DNA from: Podocnemis expansa
Lineage: Eukaryota; Chordata; Testudines; Podocnemididae
Assembly (NCBI GenBank): GCA_007922195.1
Contig: ML681971.1
Coordinates: 25,062,948 to 25,126,947 of the forward strand
Length of the DNA: 64,000 nucleotides
Direction of reading: 5' to 3'
Positions 54,573-64,000 of the stretch are shown one piece after another. The position numbers were made by a program, and so were the translations under genes. The notes under the pieces were generated by a model. It worked only from the letters and a program-made list of their open reading frames with translations. It did not search any database and was not told where the DNA came from. Within the stretch, counting starts at the first letter, position 1. The number at the start of each line of letters is the position of its first letter.

Positions 54573-55852
54573 TAGATGCCAAAGTTTGATGGACAGTAGA
54601 TTGGAGAAGAATCAGGTCTGTAAAGTGATCAGAAAAACCTACTTTCTGTACGACTTGAACAGTAACTCTAGTGACACAGGCAGGTTGACTTCTGTGCCTG
54701 TTATCCAATTATTCAGACAATCTGTGTCTTATTTTGTGTGTAGTCTGCTGTTCAAGTCCAGAGACACATTTAATTCAAGAAGAACCATATATTGGCTAAG
54801 GTGCAAGAAACCAAAGAGCTGTCCACATTTGTCCAATGATCATTTTAAAAAATCCACACATGAAATGGTGATGGTTGATGACCTCTTTTGTTTACAGTGG
54901 TTCATTTTCAAGCAGTCACAATATTTGTGTCTGTGCTACAGCTACTGAGTAGGTTACTGTGCTTTCCATGTGGGCTTTAAAAAAAAATCACTGCTAATAT
55001 TTGTATTTCTGAAATCTACAATTTTTGTCTCAAATTTTATATCTGAATTCCATCCTAAGTTATTCCTTCCCCTCAAATATTTTAATATAAGTCAGTAAAT
55101 ACTAAAAATAAATACTAAAAATAAATTCATGCTAGTTTCTCAAATGTACATTTCCTAAGCTTCCAGATCTTTTTGATCATCTCCAGACTTAAAACAGGAA
55201 TTTAGTCCACAGGATGGGATAAGTCTTCAAGTGTGATTAAAAGTGTTCTGAAATATAACCAGTGAGGAATATTTCTACTGTGCTGCACCACACTGCTATG
55301 TGGTATTAGAGCTAAATGTGCCAAGTATCAAAGGGGCAAGTTTCTCCCCCTCCTCTGTGGCTGTCATGGGCCTTAGAAACAATGAACTCAGGGCATTTTA
55401 ATTCTGTCGAGGACAAGGTATGGATGCCACATGCCAAACATTCTGCATGCATACTGCAGGACCCAGCTCTATAGGGGTTCCTGCCACTTCCCAGAGCAGC
55501 CAAGTTAAGGGGTGCAAAGAGTGCAGTAAGGATGAGCAGTCTGCCAGTATACCGCTGCCCAGTCAATCTCATTAAGCACTGAGAGCAACTGCAACCTCAG
55601 CTCTGTAACAAAGGGGGCAGGTCAGAATTGCAGCTCACCCCTTGCACAGGGTGGTTTGGGTGCAGAGGATTAACCCGTAGACTGAGTTGCCTTTGCACCA
55701 TTGACTTAAATGGCTTTTTCACCATAAGAAAAATTCCCAGCTATTTTACAGGCTTACTATTATTTATATAAATAGATAATGCAGTGATAGATACTGTTGA
55801 CAGATTTAATTCATTACAAAGTCTAGATGGGAAGACATTGTCTACAAAGACT
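54573..55852. other. Intronic stretch
   Basis: Nothing recognised except a tandem pair of 13-14 bp AATACTAAAAATAA units near 55098-55124. Confidence 0.5.
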
Positions 55853-56366
55853 AAGGGCATGTCTTCATTACTGTACTAAGTCAATCGAAGTTATGCTATT
55901 TAAGTTACAGAAATATGTAATTTAAGTCAACATACCTTAGGCCACATCTACATTGACAGCGACAAATTTGCTGCTGTCAGATAGATTTTTTAGCAGTCAG
56001 TTAAGGTGCGCTAAGTCAATCTGAAAATCGACTTAATAAAATCCACCCCACAAGTGGCATAGCGCTGTGTCAGTGGGAATGCATTTCCAATTGGTGCAGT
56101 GCAGTGAAGATGCCACACTGACAGGGAGTTAGGAAGTTGACAGAGTTATGCAAATAACTCTGCCTAGTTTGTGTAACTCCTATCAACTGCTGCCTAATTT
56201 TGCTGCCAGTGTAGACCTAGCCTTAGATCAACTTGCAGCGGTATTCACACTATGCTACATTAATGGGAGATGCTGTCCATCGACATAGCTTCCACCTTTC
56301 ATTGAGGTGGATGAAGGATGTTGACAGGAGAGCACTCTCCCATTGACTTAGCATGTCTTCACCAGG
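55853..56366. mobile_element. Outer MITE (GGCATGTCTTC ends), interrupted
   Basis: The left part starts AAGGGCATGTCTTCATTACT and reads ACTAAGTCAATCGAAGTTAT up to about 55942. It resumes after the inner element at about 56226 with ATCAACTTGCAGCGGTATTC and ends near 56366 (CATTGACTTAGCATGTCTTC). The two parts form one known turtle-style MITE when the inner element is set aside. Confidence 0.65.
55941..56222. mobile_element. Inner MITE (GGCCACATCTACATTGACA ends)
   Basis: GCCACATCTACATTGACAGC and, inverted, GCCAGTGTAGACCTAGCC are the ends. CCTTAG occurs at both junctions (TACCTTAG / AGCCTTAG, 6 of 8). The interior folds (TAGGAAGTTGACAGAG and related). Confidence 0.7.
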
Positions 56367-57685
56367 CGGACCACACTGAGGGAAGCAGCACTGATTTAGT
56401 GTAGGAGTGATGACTTGCCATAAGTCACCATCCCCCTATAAATCACCAACACATAAACAACAGAAATGTATTGTTGGCTGTTCTGGGTAGATTTTTTAGC
56501 ATAGGGTAAAGGAATCTGCCTTCATTCTGCTTTAAGTTGGTGGATCTAATGCTGTCACGACAGTGCCCCCATCAAATGCAGTAGAATAAGGGCAGTGCCA
56601 CTGAAGTCCGGGGGCCTGTGTAACTGTAGAATCTGACTCACTGTCATCAGAAATATCTAACTGTATACTGCTGAGCTTTTCAGCTAAATCTTCTCTAATG
56701 CTATTTGTACCTCAGCCTACATGTAATATTGGAGGTCATGTCTCCTTTACTTTGCAGATAACATGAAAATCCACATTATTTTGCAAACTTGCAGTCCTTC
56801 CATTGCTATGTGTTTGTAAGATTTTTCTTTGCGAGGATGCATGCTCTCTTACTGTAAATAAAATGAAGAGCCTTTCATTAGGTCTGTTTGCATCCTTAAT
56901 CAGACAGCAAAATAACAATCTGTTTCTCTAAAATAATTTGGCTCACAAGTCAAAAGTAGAGAAGGGTTCTAGCTAAAACCTTGTATTCAGACACTGCAGA
57001 GAACTCTCCAGGTTTGCAATGCAGGCCCGCCTCTAGCTATGAATTTTTCCTACAGAAAACTTTTATCATTGCCATTATCAATTATCAATAAAATGAACAA
57101 GATTTGTATAGAGTGAAGAACAGAACATTATTTATAGAATTTAAATGGAAATGTTTTAAGCCAACTTCAACGGGCCAAGGTAAACTTTTTATTAGAAACC
57201 CCTGCAAAAAATGCAAGATCTGTCACCTATCAGCTTTGAAAGTTTCATAATAGAAAAGGTCAAAAAGGTGAAGTTCCCCCAAGCCAATGGCTCAACTGGC
57301 TGATGAGGTTAAGGCACATCAGTTTCATAGCCAGTGGCATGCAAGATCATGATGTGACCAGCATCACATGAGACTGCCTTAGCCTGATGAATCAGGTACC
57401 TATTTTGCAGTTGGGTGACTGAAGGTGGCCTTTCACTGTGAGATTGAGTGAAACTTGAATCCATATCTTTCAGGATTGAAATGAGAAAACACACCACTGT
57501 TTTTGTATTGTATTTGGTCCATATTAGAAATCACTCTCAGATTCTTCCTGATTATAAGGAAAGAGCTCATATTTTGACAAATGAATTTCACTTGACCAAA
57601 GTGCATAATCTGAAATCAGTTCCTAGTCTAATGAGTGGAATGTAGGAATACACCGTTAACTGGACATACTTTATTAGTCCTACAC

Positions 57686-58018
57686 CAGTGGTTCCCAACC
57701 TGGGGTCCAGGGACCACCAGGGCTCTGTGGAGCCTCTCCCTACTGGGGCCAGAATCCAGCTGCAGCCCCCATGCTCCCCACCAGGGCTACCTCTCCCCAC
57801 CCGTGGCCAGATCCCAGCAGGGGGATGGGGCTGCAGTTGCTCCCTGGGAGGGCAAGGGCAGGGGGCCATAGCTGCTGCAGCTCGGCTCCCCAGCAGCGTG
57901 GGCCACAGTGGTGGCAGCGCTGCTTGCTGGCTGTGCCAGCGGCGCTGACAGAGTGACACGGGCCAGAGGCTGCCTGCATCGACCAGATTACATAATCAGC
58001 CAGGGGGCCACAAAGGGT

Positions 58019-58050
<32 letters not shown>

Positions 58051-58090
58051 AAAAAGTAGTCCTCAGCCTGAAAAAGGTTGGGAACCACTG
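57686..58090. mobile_element. hAT-like MITE (CAGTGGTTCCCAACCT ends)
   Basis: Perfect 16 bp inverted ends CAGTGGTTCCCAACCT / AGGTTGGGAACCACTG with 8 bp duplications TCCTACAC (57678) / GCCTACAC (58091), 7 of 8. GC-rich interior with overlapping ORFs of up to 123 codons in several frames and no domain. A (GTT)n run is at 58020-58050. Confidence 0.9.
58020..58050. repeat. (GTT)n microsatellite inside the hAT element
   Basis: About ten consecutive GTT units. Confidence 0.95.
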
Positions 58091-58559
58091 GCCTACACCA
58101 AACAGCTGGATCTGAACCTATGAACTTTAGGAAAGCTCAAAATCTGAACTTACATCTAGAACTAAATATCACGTCTAGCTACCAAGCAGTTACATCAGAC
58201 TGAACCAAGACTGTTGAGCTTCAGGAGCAGAAGTTTTTTAAATCCTTATGTGAATGGCTTGGTTTGTGCCTGTCTCTGAAGTTCATGACTAGAAGGACAC
58301 AACATGTGCATTTACTTACTTCAGAAAGATGCTCATCTGGCTAAAATAGAGGCATGAATAAATCTCATTCCTATTGATGCCCCAGCATGGTTGAATTCTA
58401 CCAGTGCTGAACAACTTCCATATAGGAAAAATAGGTTAGGTCACAAATTGTGTGTGTGGAGACTCAAAGATGATATATCTGGGTGTTTAGTCTAAGGAAT
58501 GGACTTACATGCACACCTTAGTTGTGTCAGAGCTTAAACTGCAAATAGTTAAAAGAAAG

Positions 58560-58600
58560 AACTTCCTTTCCTTTCCCTTCTTTCCTTTCCTTCTTCCTTT
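58560..58600. repeat. (TTTCC)n-like pyrimidine tract
   Basis: TTCCTTTCCTTTCCCTTCTT and similar units. Confidence 0.85.
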
Positions 58601-59077
58601 ATTTTATCTGAGGAAATTTTGTTCCTCCTCTGTCAATTTTTTCCTCAGTTCCAACCTTGAACTATGTAGTGGACAAAAATTTGCCCTCTGAAGGGTATTT
58701 TAGGCAATCAGACATCTGCACAGAGTCAGTGCAAAAAGACAGTTTGGACAGCAAACACACAGACATATAAAATGAAATTTCTACTAAAAGTGGCCTTTGG
58801 ACCTCTGGGATATTCATCCCAGACTCTGAGAGCAAATTCTCCTGTTCAACAACTCCCAGGCCTCAAAACAATTTCTGCATCATGAGATTTGACTGAATTA
58901 AGTTTCAGTATTTTTTCAATATGCAAGTGTCTTTCCAAGGTACTTTTTTTTCAAAGCACTGCACAGGAAAAGCACACGTTTGCTTCTCACACAGTATACA
59001 GCAATGGAAGTTCTTCAAGTGTATTATGAGCATAGTTTGCAGATATAAATGATATCTCCCATCAGCACACACGAGTT

Positions 59078-59148
59078 CCTCAGTTGGTGTAAATGAGTGT
59101 ATCTTCACATAAAATCGATGGCACTGCACTGGTTTACACCAGCTGAGG
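59078..59148. repeat. Inverted repeat (CCTCAGTTGGTGTAAA arms)
   Basis: CCTCAGTTGGTGTAAA and TTTACACCAGCTGAGG pair with one mismatch. It belongs to the 'cctcagctggtgtaaat' foldback type; a half-copy is near 40185-40260. Confidence 0.75.
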
Positions 59149-60050
59149 TTTTTATGCTGCTCATCAGTTTCCTGTATGCTGCACTGAAAACATATCCAGA
59201 ACTGTGGCATTTAATGTATTTTAGCTTTTAAATTCTATCCTGTGATAGGTATGCTTAAATGTTGGAGAATGTGTAATTTCTTGAGTGTAGTTTTGTTATT
59301 CTCCTTCCTGCAGTTTTCTTCTGTGTAGTATATGTGTATTCTTATTGCCATTCTAACACATCCTGTGTCCACTTTCAAGAGCTTTGTCTCTTCATGTGCT
59401 GCATATGTACATCTGTCTTAGCTGGTAAACTATATATGTTCTGCTAAATACATTAATTCCCATGCTCTTTGTCCTTGTGCAACTTCAAGTTGTACAATTA
59501 GGCATTTTATGTGACTGTCCATAACCATTCTCTTACCAGACAACTCATGCACATGACAGGGCCAACAACTGCATTTTAAACTTTATAACTATTACCAAAT
59601 CCTTGGAATGTTGGCTATCAGCCACTTTTGAATCCAAACTGGGCAGGAGGGGGATGCTAAAGCACTCTGGCCAAATGCTGTCAAATCAGCCATTGCCCCT
59701 TCAAAGCTTCTGTGAGATGCACAGAGCTTGAAAAAGGGCATCTATATCTTTTATTGAATTTTCTTTTGGGTTGTATATTATTAATGACTTTTTAAATGGA
59801 GACTATAATGCCAGTACTAAAAATATTTTCACTGTGAATTTAGGTTCTTTGTCATTTGTAGAAAAAGCTGTAAGTCTCATCCTGTTTCTAAAGAGGGGGT
59901 GGGGGAGTACCAAGAGACAAATCTGACTTTCTACCACTTGATCACAAGCCAGTCAATTGTATTTATTTATAATCAAATGTTGTTTTGGCAAATTCCTTTT
60001 TATCTTTTATATTTTAAAAAAATTAAAGAAATATTTTATTTTTGATACAG

Positions 60051-60116
60051 ACACAGCCGTTGAAGTAGCAGTAAAAAACATCTCCACAGAGAGACACATG
60101 GCTTTGAAATGTTTTG
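60051..60116 (+). CDS. Candidate in-frame cassette exon of BCAS3 (unproven)
   Basis: A T-rich tract ending in TTTTTGATACAG precedes a 66 bp stretch, followed by the donor TTTTG|GTATGT. Read in phase 1, the phase left by the BCAS3 exon at 48715, it is open and would add 22 residues: D, then TAVEVAVKNISTERHMALKC and F. The other two frames hit stops within the first 20 bp. The length divides by three and both ends are phase 1, so inclusion or skipping would keep the BCAS3 frame. I do not recognise the peptide, and it does not match the human last-exon sequence I remember. It may be a lineage-specific or tissue-specific exon, or a chance pseudo-exon. No repeat is recognisable at this spot. Confidence 0.4.
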
Positions 60117-61574
60117 GTATGTAACATAACTGCATTGTTATGAGGTCTTAACTTCTGCGCAGAGATTATTTCTTGTTGTTTTAAAAACAGAATCTTTGTC
60201 CGATTTGAAAAGGTTTTAGGAAATGTCCTGTACTCACATAATGGGGTAACAAGGGTAAAAAAGAATTAAATGTTTTAAATCATTTAAGGAGCAACATTGT
60301 TTTCTCTCCCTTCTTAACAAAACAAGAGTTTCTTAAGGGTTTTTTTTTTATGTCAAATTTAGGATTGTGCTGTTCAGAGCAAGGAGGTCACACAGCCCTA
60401 ATGCATTTAGCATTGACTGCCCTCTCTTGTAGTGCGTCTATTAGTCAGTAATTTGATTTGTACCTATTCATTTGCAGTCCCTGCAGGAGCTCTGAGCTGG
60501 CCCCACATATAATTGGTGCTGTCTCTATTTTTACATCATTAGATTAGCCCCGACTCCTGGCCACTTGTTGTCTGCGCTTGTCTGTCCATTTATACAACCT
60601 AATGTAACACAAAATTCATTACTGATCACATTACTTTCAACTCTGAAGCCAGCCTTGTGATAAACATTTTGTTAACTCTTTCTTGCTAGTGTGCAAGGTT
60701 AGGGGACAAATACATTTACTCTATGCAGGAAAATCAATATTATAATAAAGCAAAGTGGAATCCCATTTCTAGCTTTGTCTTTCCTCTTGGAAAAAGAAAT
60801 GGAAAAATGTATGAGATGATTAAATAATTACCATTTCCATGCATCACCAGCTAGCATATGTGAAATGAGCCCAACAGCATCCTTTCTGTCATAATATGAA
60901 GAAGCAGCACAGTAGAGGGCCAGCACTTAATTTGAAACTTAATTTCTTACTCATTGTTCTCCAAGTGTTTTAGGTCTTCTGTGCAGAGTATAATCAAGTT
61001 ATGACATTATTGGCACAGGATGTTTTCCTTCCATTCCTTTGTCTCAAAGCAGTTAGCAGAAAACCAGTTGGCTTTCTCCTCAGAGATTTGTTTTTGTTTA
61101 AATGATTAAGTAGATCAATTCTCTTACCGCAATACACTGGGGTTCCATATAAAATTCTGAACTATGCTTCTTTTTAATGTGGCTTTGTCCCTGTTTGTCT
61201 GTCCTGTGCGCTATTATCCTTTTAATGCAGTAACCTTGTGGATTACTGGGGCTTTTGCCACTGATTTCAATGAGAATGGACGCAGACCATTGTAGGTATT
61301 CATATAGGCTGATCCTTCAGGGAAGATCCTTCAGAGCATCCTTTGGTTTTTGTACTGAGGGTTTGACAGGTGCTCTGCGAGCTGAATCCTGCTCTAGCTG
61401 ATGATATGATGGCAGAGCTGGGACAAAGGCAGATGAATTCTCTGTTAGGCAGATATTGCAGGCAAGAGCTGCTTTACATGCAGTGGACACATATGTACTT
61501 GGCAGGTTTCAACATCTGTGCATACATCATCTGCTGACTAGCAGTTGCTGCTAATAACACCACAGCCCAACAGA

Positions 61575-61700
61575 CTGGCTGTCACAAGAGACAGGTTCCA
61601 ATTTCAGCTGTGCCACAGATGGACTTTGTGACTTTGGGTGAACATCTGTGCCTCTATGTCCCCATCTGCAGAATGGGGCCATTAGAAAAGTAGTTTGAGA
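61575..61700 (+). repeat. MIR-type SINE fragment
   Basis: ACAGGTTCCAATTTCAGCTG, GTGACTTTGGGTGAACATCT and CCCCATCTGCAGAATGGGGC follow the MIR order. Confidence 0.7.
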
Positions 61701-61724
61701 GCAATGGATGCAATGTGTTGCATA

Positions 61725-62145
61725 AGTGCTATGGGCCCCCACACACCCCCAGCTACTAACCCCCAAACACCTGCTTCCCACCCCAGCTACTGCCCCTGGC
61801 CCCCATCTCATCGCTGGTCCCCCAACCCTTCCCCAAGGCCCCGCTGTGCCACACCATCTTCCCCCACTGCCCCAGGCCAACCTCCTTCCCCGTGCCTTAT
61901 CCCTGTTGGGCTAGCTCGCCTGTCCCCAAATCAGGGATTTCCCTAACTCCCCCTCATAATCCCCTTGAATTTCCCAACACCATCCCCCCATTGTCAGCTA
62001 GTGTTTTACCAAATTAGTGAGCACCCCCCTACTCACCCCAAACCTCTCCCTCCACCCCCCCCAAATTTCAAGTCCTGGGGAGAATACTGCCCCAACCCCC
62101 TCCAGGGCCTCCTTACCTGACCACCATGCACTGCAGAGCAGCCTT
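61725..62145. other. C-rich GC island-like tract
   Basis: Long C-rich, CpG-poor strand (CCCCCACACACCCCCAGC, TTCCCCCACTGCCCC and similar). It resembles the C-rich interior of the nested MITE at 35530 and precedes the related palindrome at 62156. It is probably transposon interior rather than a promoter. Confidence 0.5.
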
Positions 62146-62155
62146 GGCCCGGACT

Positions 62156-62240
62156 GAGGCTCTGGCCTGAGCCTGCTCTGACTGAGCATGCTCAGAGGCT
62201 CTGAGCATGCTCGGTCAGAGCAGGCTCAGGCCAGAGCCTC
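62156..62240. repeat. Near-perfect 85 bp palindrome
   Basis: Arms of 42 bp (62156-62197 and 62199-62240) around one G, with a single mismatch (ACTGAGCATG against CATGCTCGGT). It contains GAGCATGCTC cores and GCTCTGGCCTGAGCCTGCTC. Confidence 0.93.
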
Positions 62241-62278
62241 AGCCCAGGCTAGGTCAGCTCCCTGCCCTTCTGAAACGC

Positions 62279-62488
62279 ACAGGAATGGCATTCTGAGACC
62301 TGCTATTTTTAGAGGCACAGTGTCGGAGGACCCTAAAAATAGAAAATGGAGCCAGAATGCTGTGTTCCGGGGTACACCGTTTTTAAATGGTGGACCCTGT
62401 AATGCAATATTCCAGCTCCATTTTCTATTTTTAGGGGCGCAAGAATGGTGAACCCCTAAAAATAGTGGGCCACAGGATGCTGTTCCGG
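62279..62488. mobile_element. Foldback element with CTATTTTTAG motifs
   Basis: The left arm (TGCTATTTTTAGAGGC, CCTAAAAATAGAAAATGGAG) and right arm (CTCCATTTTCTATTTTTAGG, CCCCTAAAAATAGTGGGCC) pair over about 85 bp with mismatches. The loop is about 40 bp. No clear target duplication. Confidence 0.75.
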
Positions 62489-62944
62489 CATGTTCTAGCC
62501 TACTTTAACCCCGTACAGCAGTGAGGAATCAGGCTGCAAGTATTCATAAGTATTAATGATAGCAAGCATAAGCTAGCATACTACCTTAGCACACTCCTGT
62601 GCTTAGTGAAGAGATCCTGCTTCCTGGCTGAACAGTGAGTGTAAAGAGAGAGCCCTCTCACCTACCGCCTTAGGTGCAAGCACAAGGTGTTCTTGGTGAG
62701 AGCTTGAACAGATGCACAAACTCCCCAGAGAAGCAGGACTGAATGGGATTCTGCTGCATACAGGACAGGTCACAAACAGGCCACACCAGGAGATTATATC
62801 CCTTTCACCCTGTAAAGCACTGCTCTGGACTTCACAGTAAGGTGAGTGATAGTAAAAGAGACTGGATTACTCCGATCCACTGGCCAAATCTCTTGTGTAG
62901 TGAGTGCGTGGCAGGCCACAGTTGCTGTTATAGTCTGGGTGTTA

Positions 62945-63300
62945 GGAGAGAAAGGATGGTCTAGTAGGTAGTGTGCTAGCTCTCTGCTTCCCCTCACGCA
63001 AGTCATTTAGTCCCTCTGGCTATTCCTACACTACAGTTACACACCTATGGCTGAGTCATGTCAGCCAGCTCAGGCTCTCAGGCCAGGGCCAGCTCAATGC
63101 AGGTGCTATCAGGACTGGTGTGAACCAGCTTCAGTTCTTAATAGCGGTGTAGACACACCCTCTGTCCCTCAACTCCCCATCTGTAAACTGGGGATAATAT
63201 CTGGTTCACTGGCTGTTACAGGGATAAGTAAGTTAAAGATTGTGAGGCATGAAGGTACTATGGGTGGGGGGGCCTATAAGTGTTTTAGATAGATGGCTGG
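62945..63300 (+). repeat. MIR-type SINE split by a MITE
   Basis: GATGGTCTAGTAGGTAGTGT and CACGCAAGTCATTTAGTCCC precede the insertion. TCCCTCAACTCCCCATCTGT, AAACTGGGGATAATATC and a GTGAGGCATGAAGGTACTAT tail follow it. The halves are in MIR order and together give a normal-length copy. Confidence 0.85.
63019..63156. mobile_element. 138 bp hAT-like MITE inside the MIR
   Basis: GCTATTCCTACAC at the left and GTGTAGACAC at the right. Target duplications TCCCTCTG (63011) / ACCCTCTG (63157) match 7 of 8. It shares termini with the elements at 10043 and 49948. Confidence 0.8.
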
Positions 63301-63972
63301 ATGAATGCCAAAGCAGTGGTAGCAGAATGTGGGGGCGGGATAGCTTGCCAGATTCCAGGCTGGTGGGGGGAGAAGATTCCATTTTCAGGCCCTGTCTCTG
63401 TCTGTCTTAATGTTTTGTACTGTTGCCCATCACCATAGTATCTGAGCACTTCCATTAATGTAGATTCCTAACACATATTTTATTCATGCTTTGAAAATCT
63501 GCCACTTGGCTTAATATGAAACAGTGTGCTAGCAGTAGCTAAATCTCCATTCTGGCCTCTGCATAGTATCTATGCCAACCTCTGGTTATTAATGTATATT
63601 GTGAAAGTAGAAGACCCAGAGTTATTGAAAAGCTCTCATAAAGTATGCATTGTGCTTATTAGGGGAAACGAGAGAAGGAAATCGAATGGCAACCACTTAA
63701 ACAATGCACTGTTAAGCAGCAGAACTGTTAAATGAACACACCTTGTTAGAAAGATTCAATAAAGTATGAGTCACATTAAACAGAAAAATATACATTAACA
63801 CAGTGAAATCCTTGTCAATAAATAGAAGGTCAAAGACTAAAACAGTTAAAAATGAACCTGTGTGGACCAGCTTCTTGGCCCTGTGGTTTTTGTTTCATAC
63901 AACCACATCCGGTCTTTCTCCACACACTTGCAGCAAGCTGGAGTGCCTCAGAAGCAGTTCAGCTCCTGAAAC

Positions 63973-64000
63973 CAGAGCTGTAACTATGACGGGGCCAATG
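63973..64000. mobile_element. Left end of a CAGRGCYGTAAC hAT-like MITE, cut by window end
   Basis: CAGAGCTGTAACTATGACGG resembles both termini of the 179 bp element at 44425. Only 28 bp are present. Confidence 0.5.

Larger units (their letters stand above)
58100..61550. other. Intronic stretch holding the cassette-exon candidate
   Basis: A pyrimidine tract (58560-58600), a 16 bp-armed inverted repeat at 59078-59148, and the exon candidate at 60051. The block 60200-60720 shows no repeat signature and could be conserved non-coding sequence. No other gene is seen. Confidence 0.5.

Noticed and set aside
54487..54948. 153-codon + strand ORF
   Set aside because: It begins in a CR1-like tail and continues into plain intron; no reverse transcriptase or other motif.
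57588..57959. 123-codon minus-strand ORF
   Set aside because: Runs through the GC-rich interior of the hAT-like element at 57686-58090.
61725..62145. CpG-island promoter
   Set aside because: C-rich but CpG-poor, with no exon or transcription signal nearby; better explained as transposon interior.

Overview
This is vertebrate nuclear DNA from an amniote, most probably a turtle. The window is AT-rich and gene-poor. Its ORFs are short and scattered, and it carries old MIR-type SINEs, a CR1-like tail, a DIRS retrotransposon and many palindromic hAT-like MITEs with ends of the type GCTATGTCTACAC. I associate those MITEs, and especially the one dense in TTTCGAAAT motifs, with turtles and perhaps softshells. 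That placement is inference from remembered repeat style, not a database result.

The only host gene I can recognise is BCAS3 (rudhira) on the + strand. One coding exon at 48715-48882 encodes 56 residues of the conserved C-terminal tail, bounded by consensus AG/GT sites and phase-1 introns. Everything upstream (at least 48.7 kb) and downstream (at least 15.1 kb) is read as intron. A second, unproven exon candidate lies at 60051-60116: 66 bp, phase 1 to phase 1, open only in the BCAS3 frame, with a good acceptor and a strong GTATGT donor. It could be a cassette exon adding 22 residues.

Layout: 1-28.3 kb is mostly featureless intron with MIR copies and small palindromic repeats. It also holds hAT-like MITEs at 10.0, 18.3, 24.1, 25.7 and 26.1 kb. 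A Tigger-like element with TA duplications is at 28.3 kb. A degenerate DIRS retrotransposon fills 29.2-36.2 kb (zinc-knuckle ORF1, reverse transcriptase/RNase H, tyrosine recombinase, inverted terminal repeats, internal complementary region). A 1.1 kb hAT-like MITE split its right terminal repeat, and another MITE sits inside that one. From 36.2 to 48.7 kb there is intron, a local sequence duplication (39.8 and 44.6 kb) and a 179 bp hAT MITE inside the second copy. At 49.9-51.7 kb is a 1.7 kb foldback element whose GC-rich arms run into a 400-N assembly gap. From 52 to 64 kb there is more intron with a CR1-like tail, a MITE nested in a MITE (55.9-56.4 kb), a 405 bp hAT element (57.7 kb), a near-perfect 85 bp palindrome (62.2 kb) and a MIR split by a MITE (62.9-63.3 kb).

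No rRNA, tRNA, CRISPR, operon or intact transposon gene was found. The window is best described as large introns of one gene acting as a landing site for layered transposon insertions.
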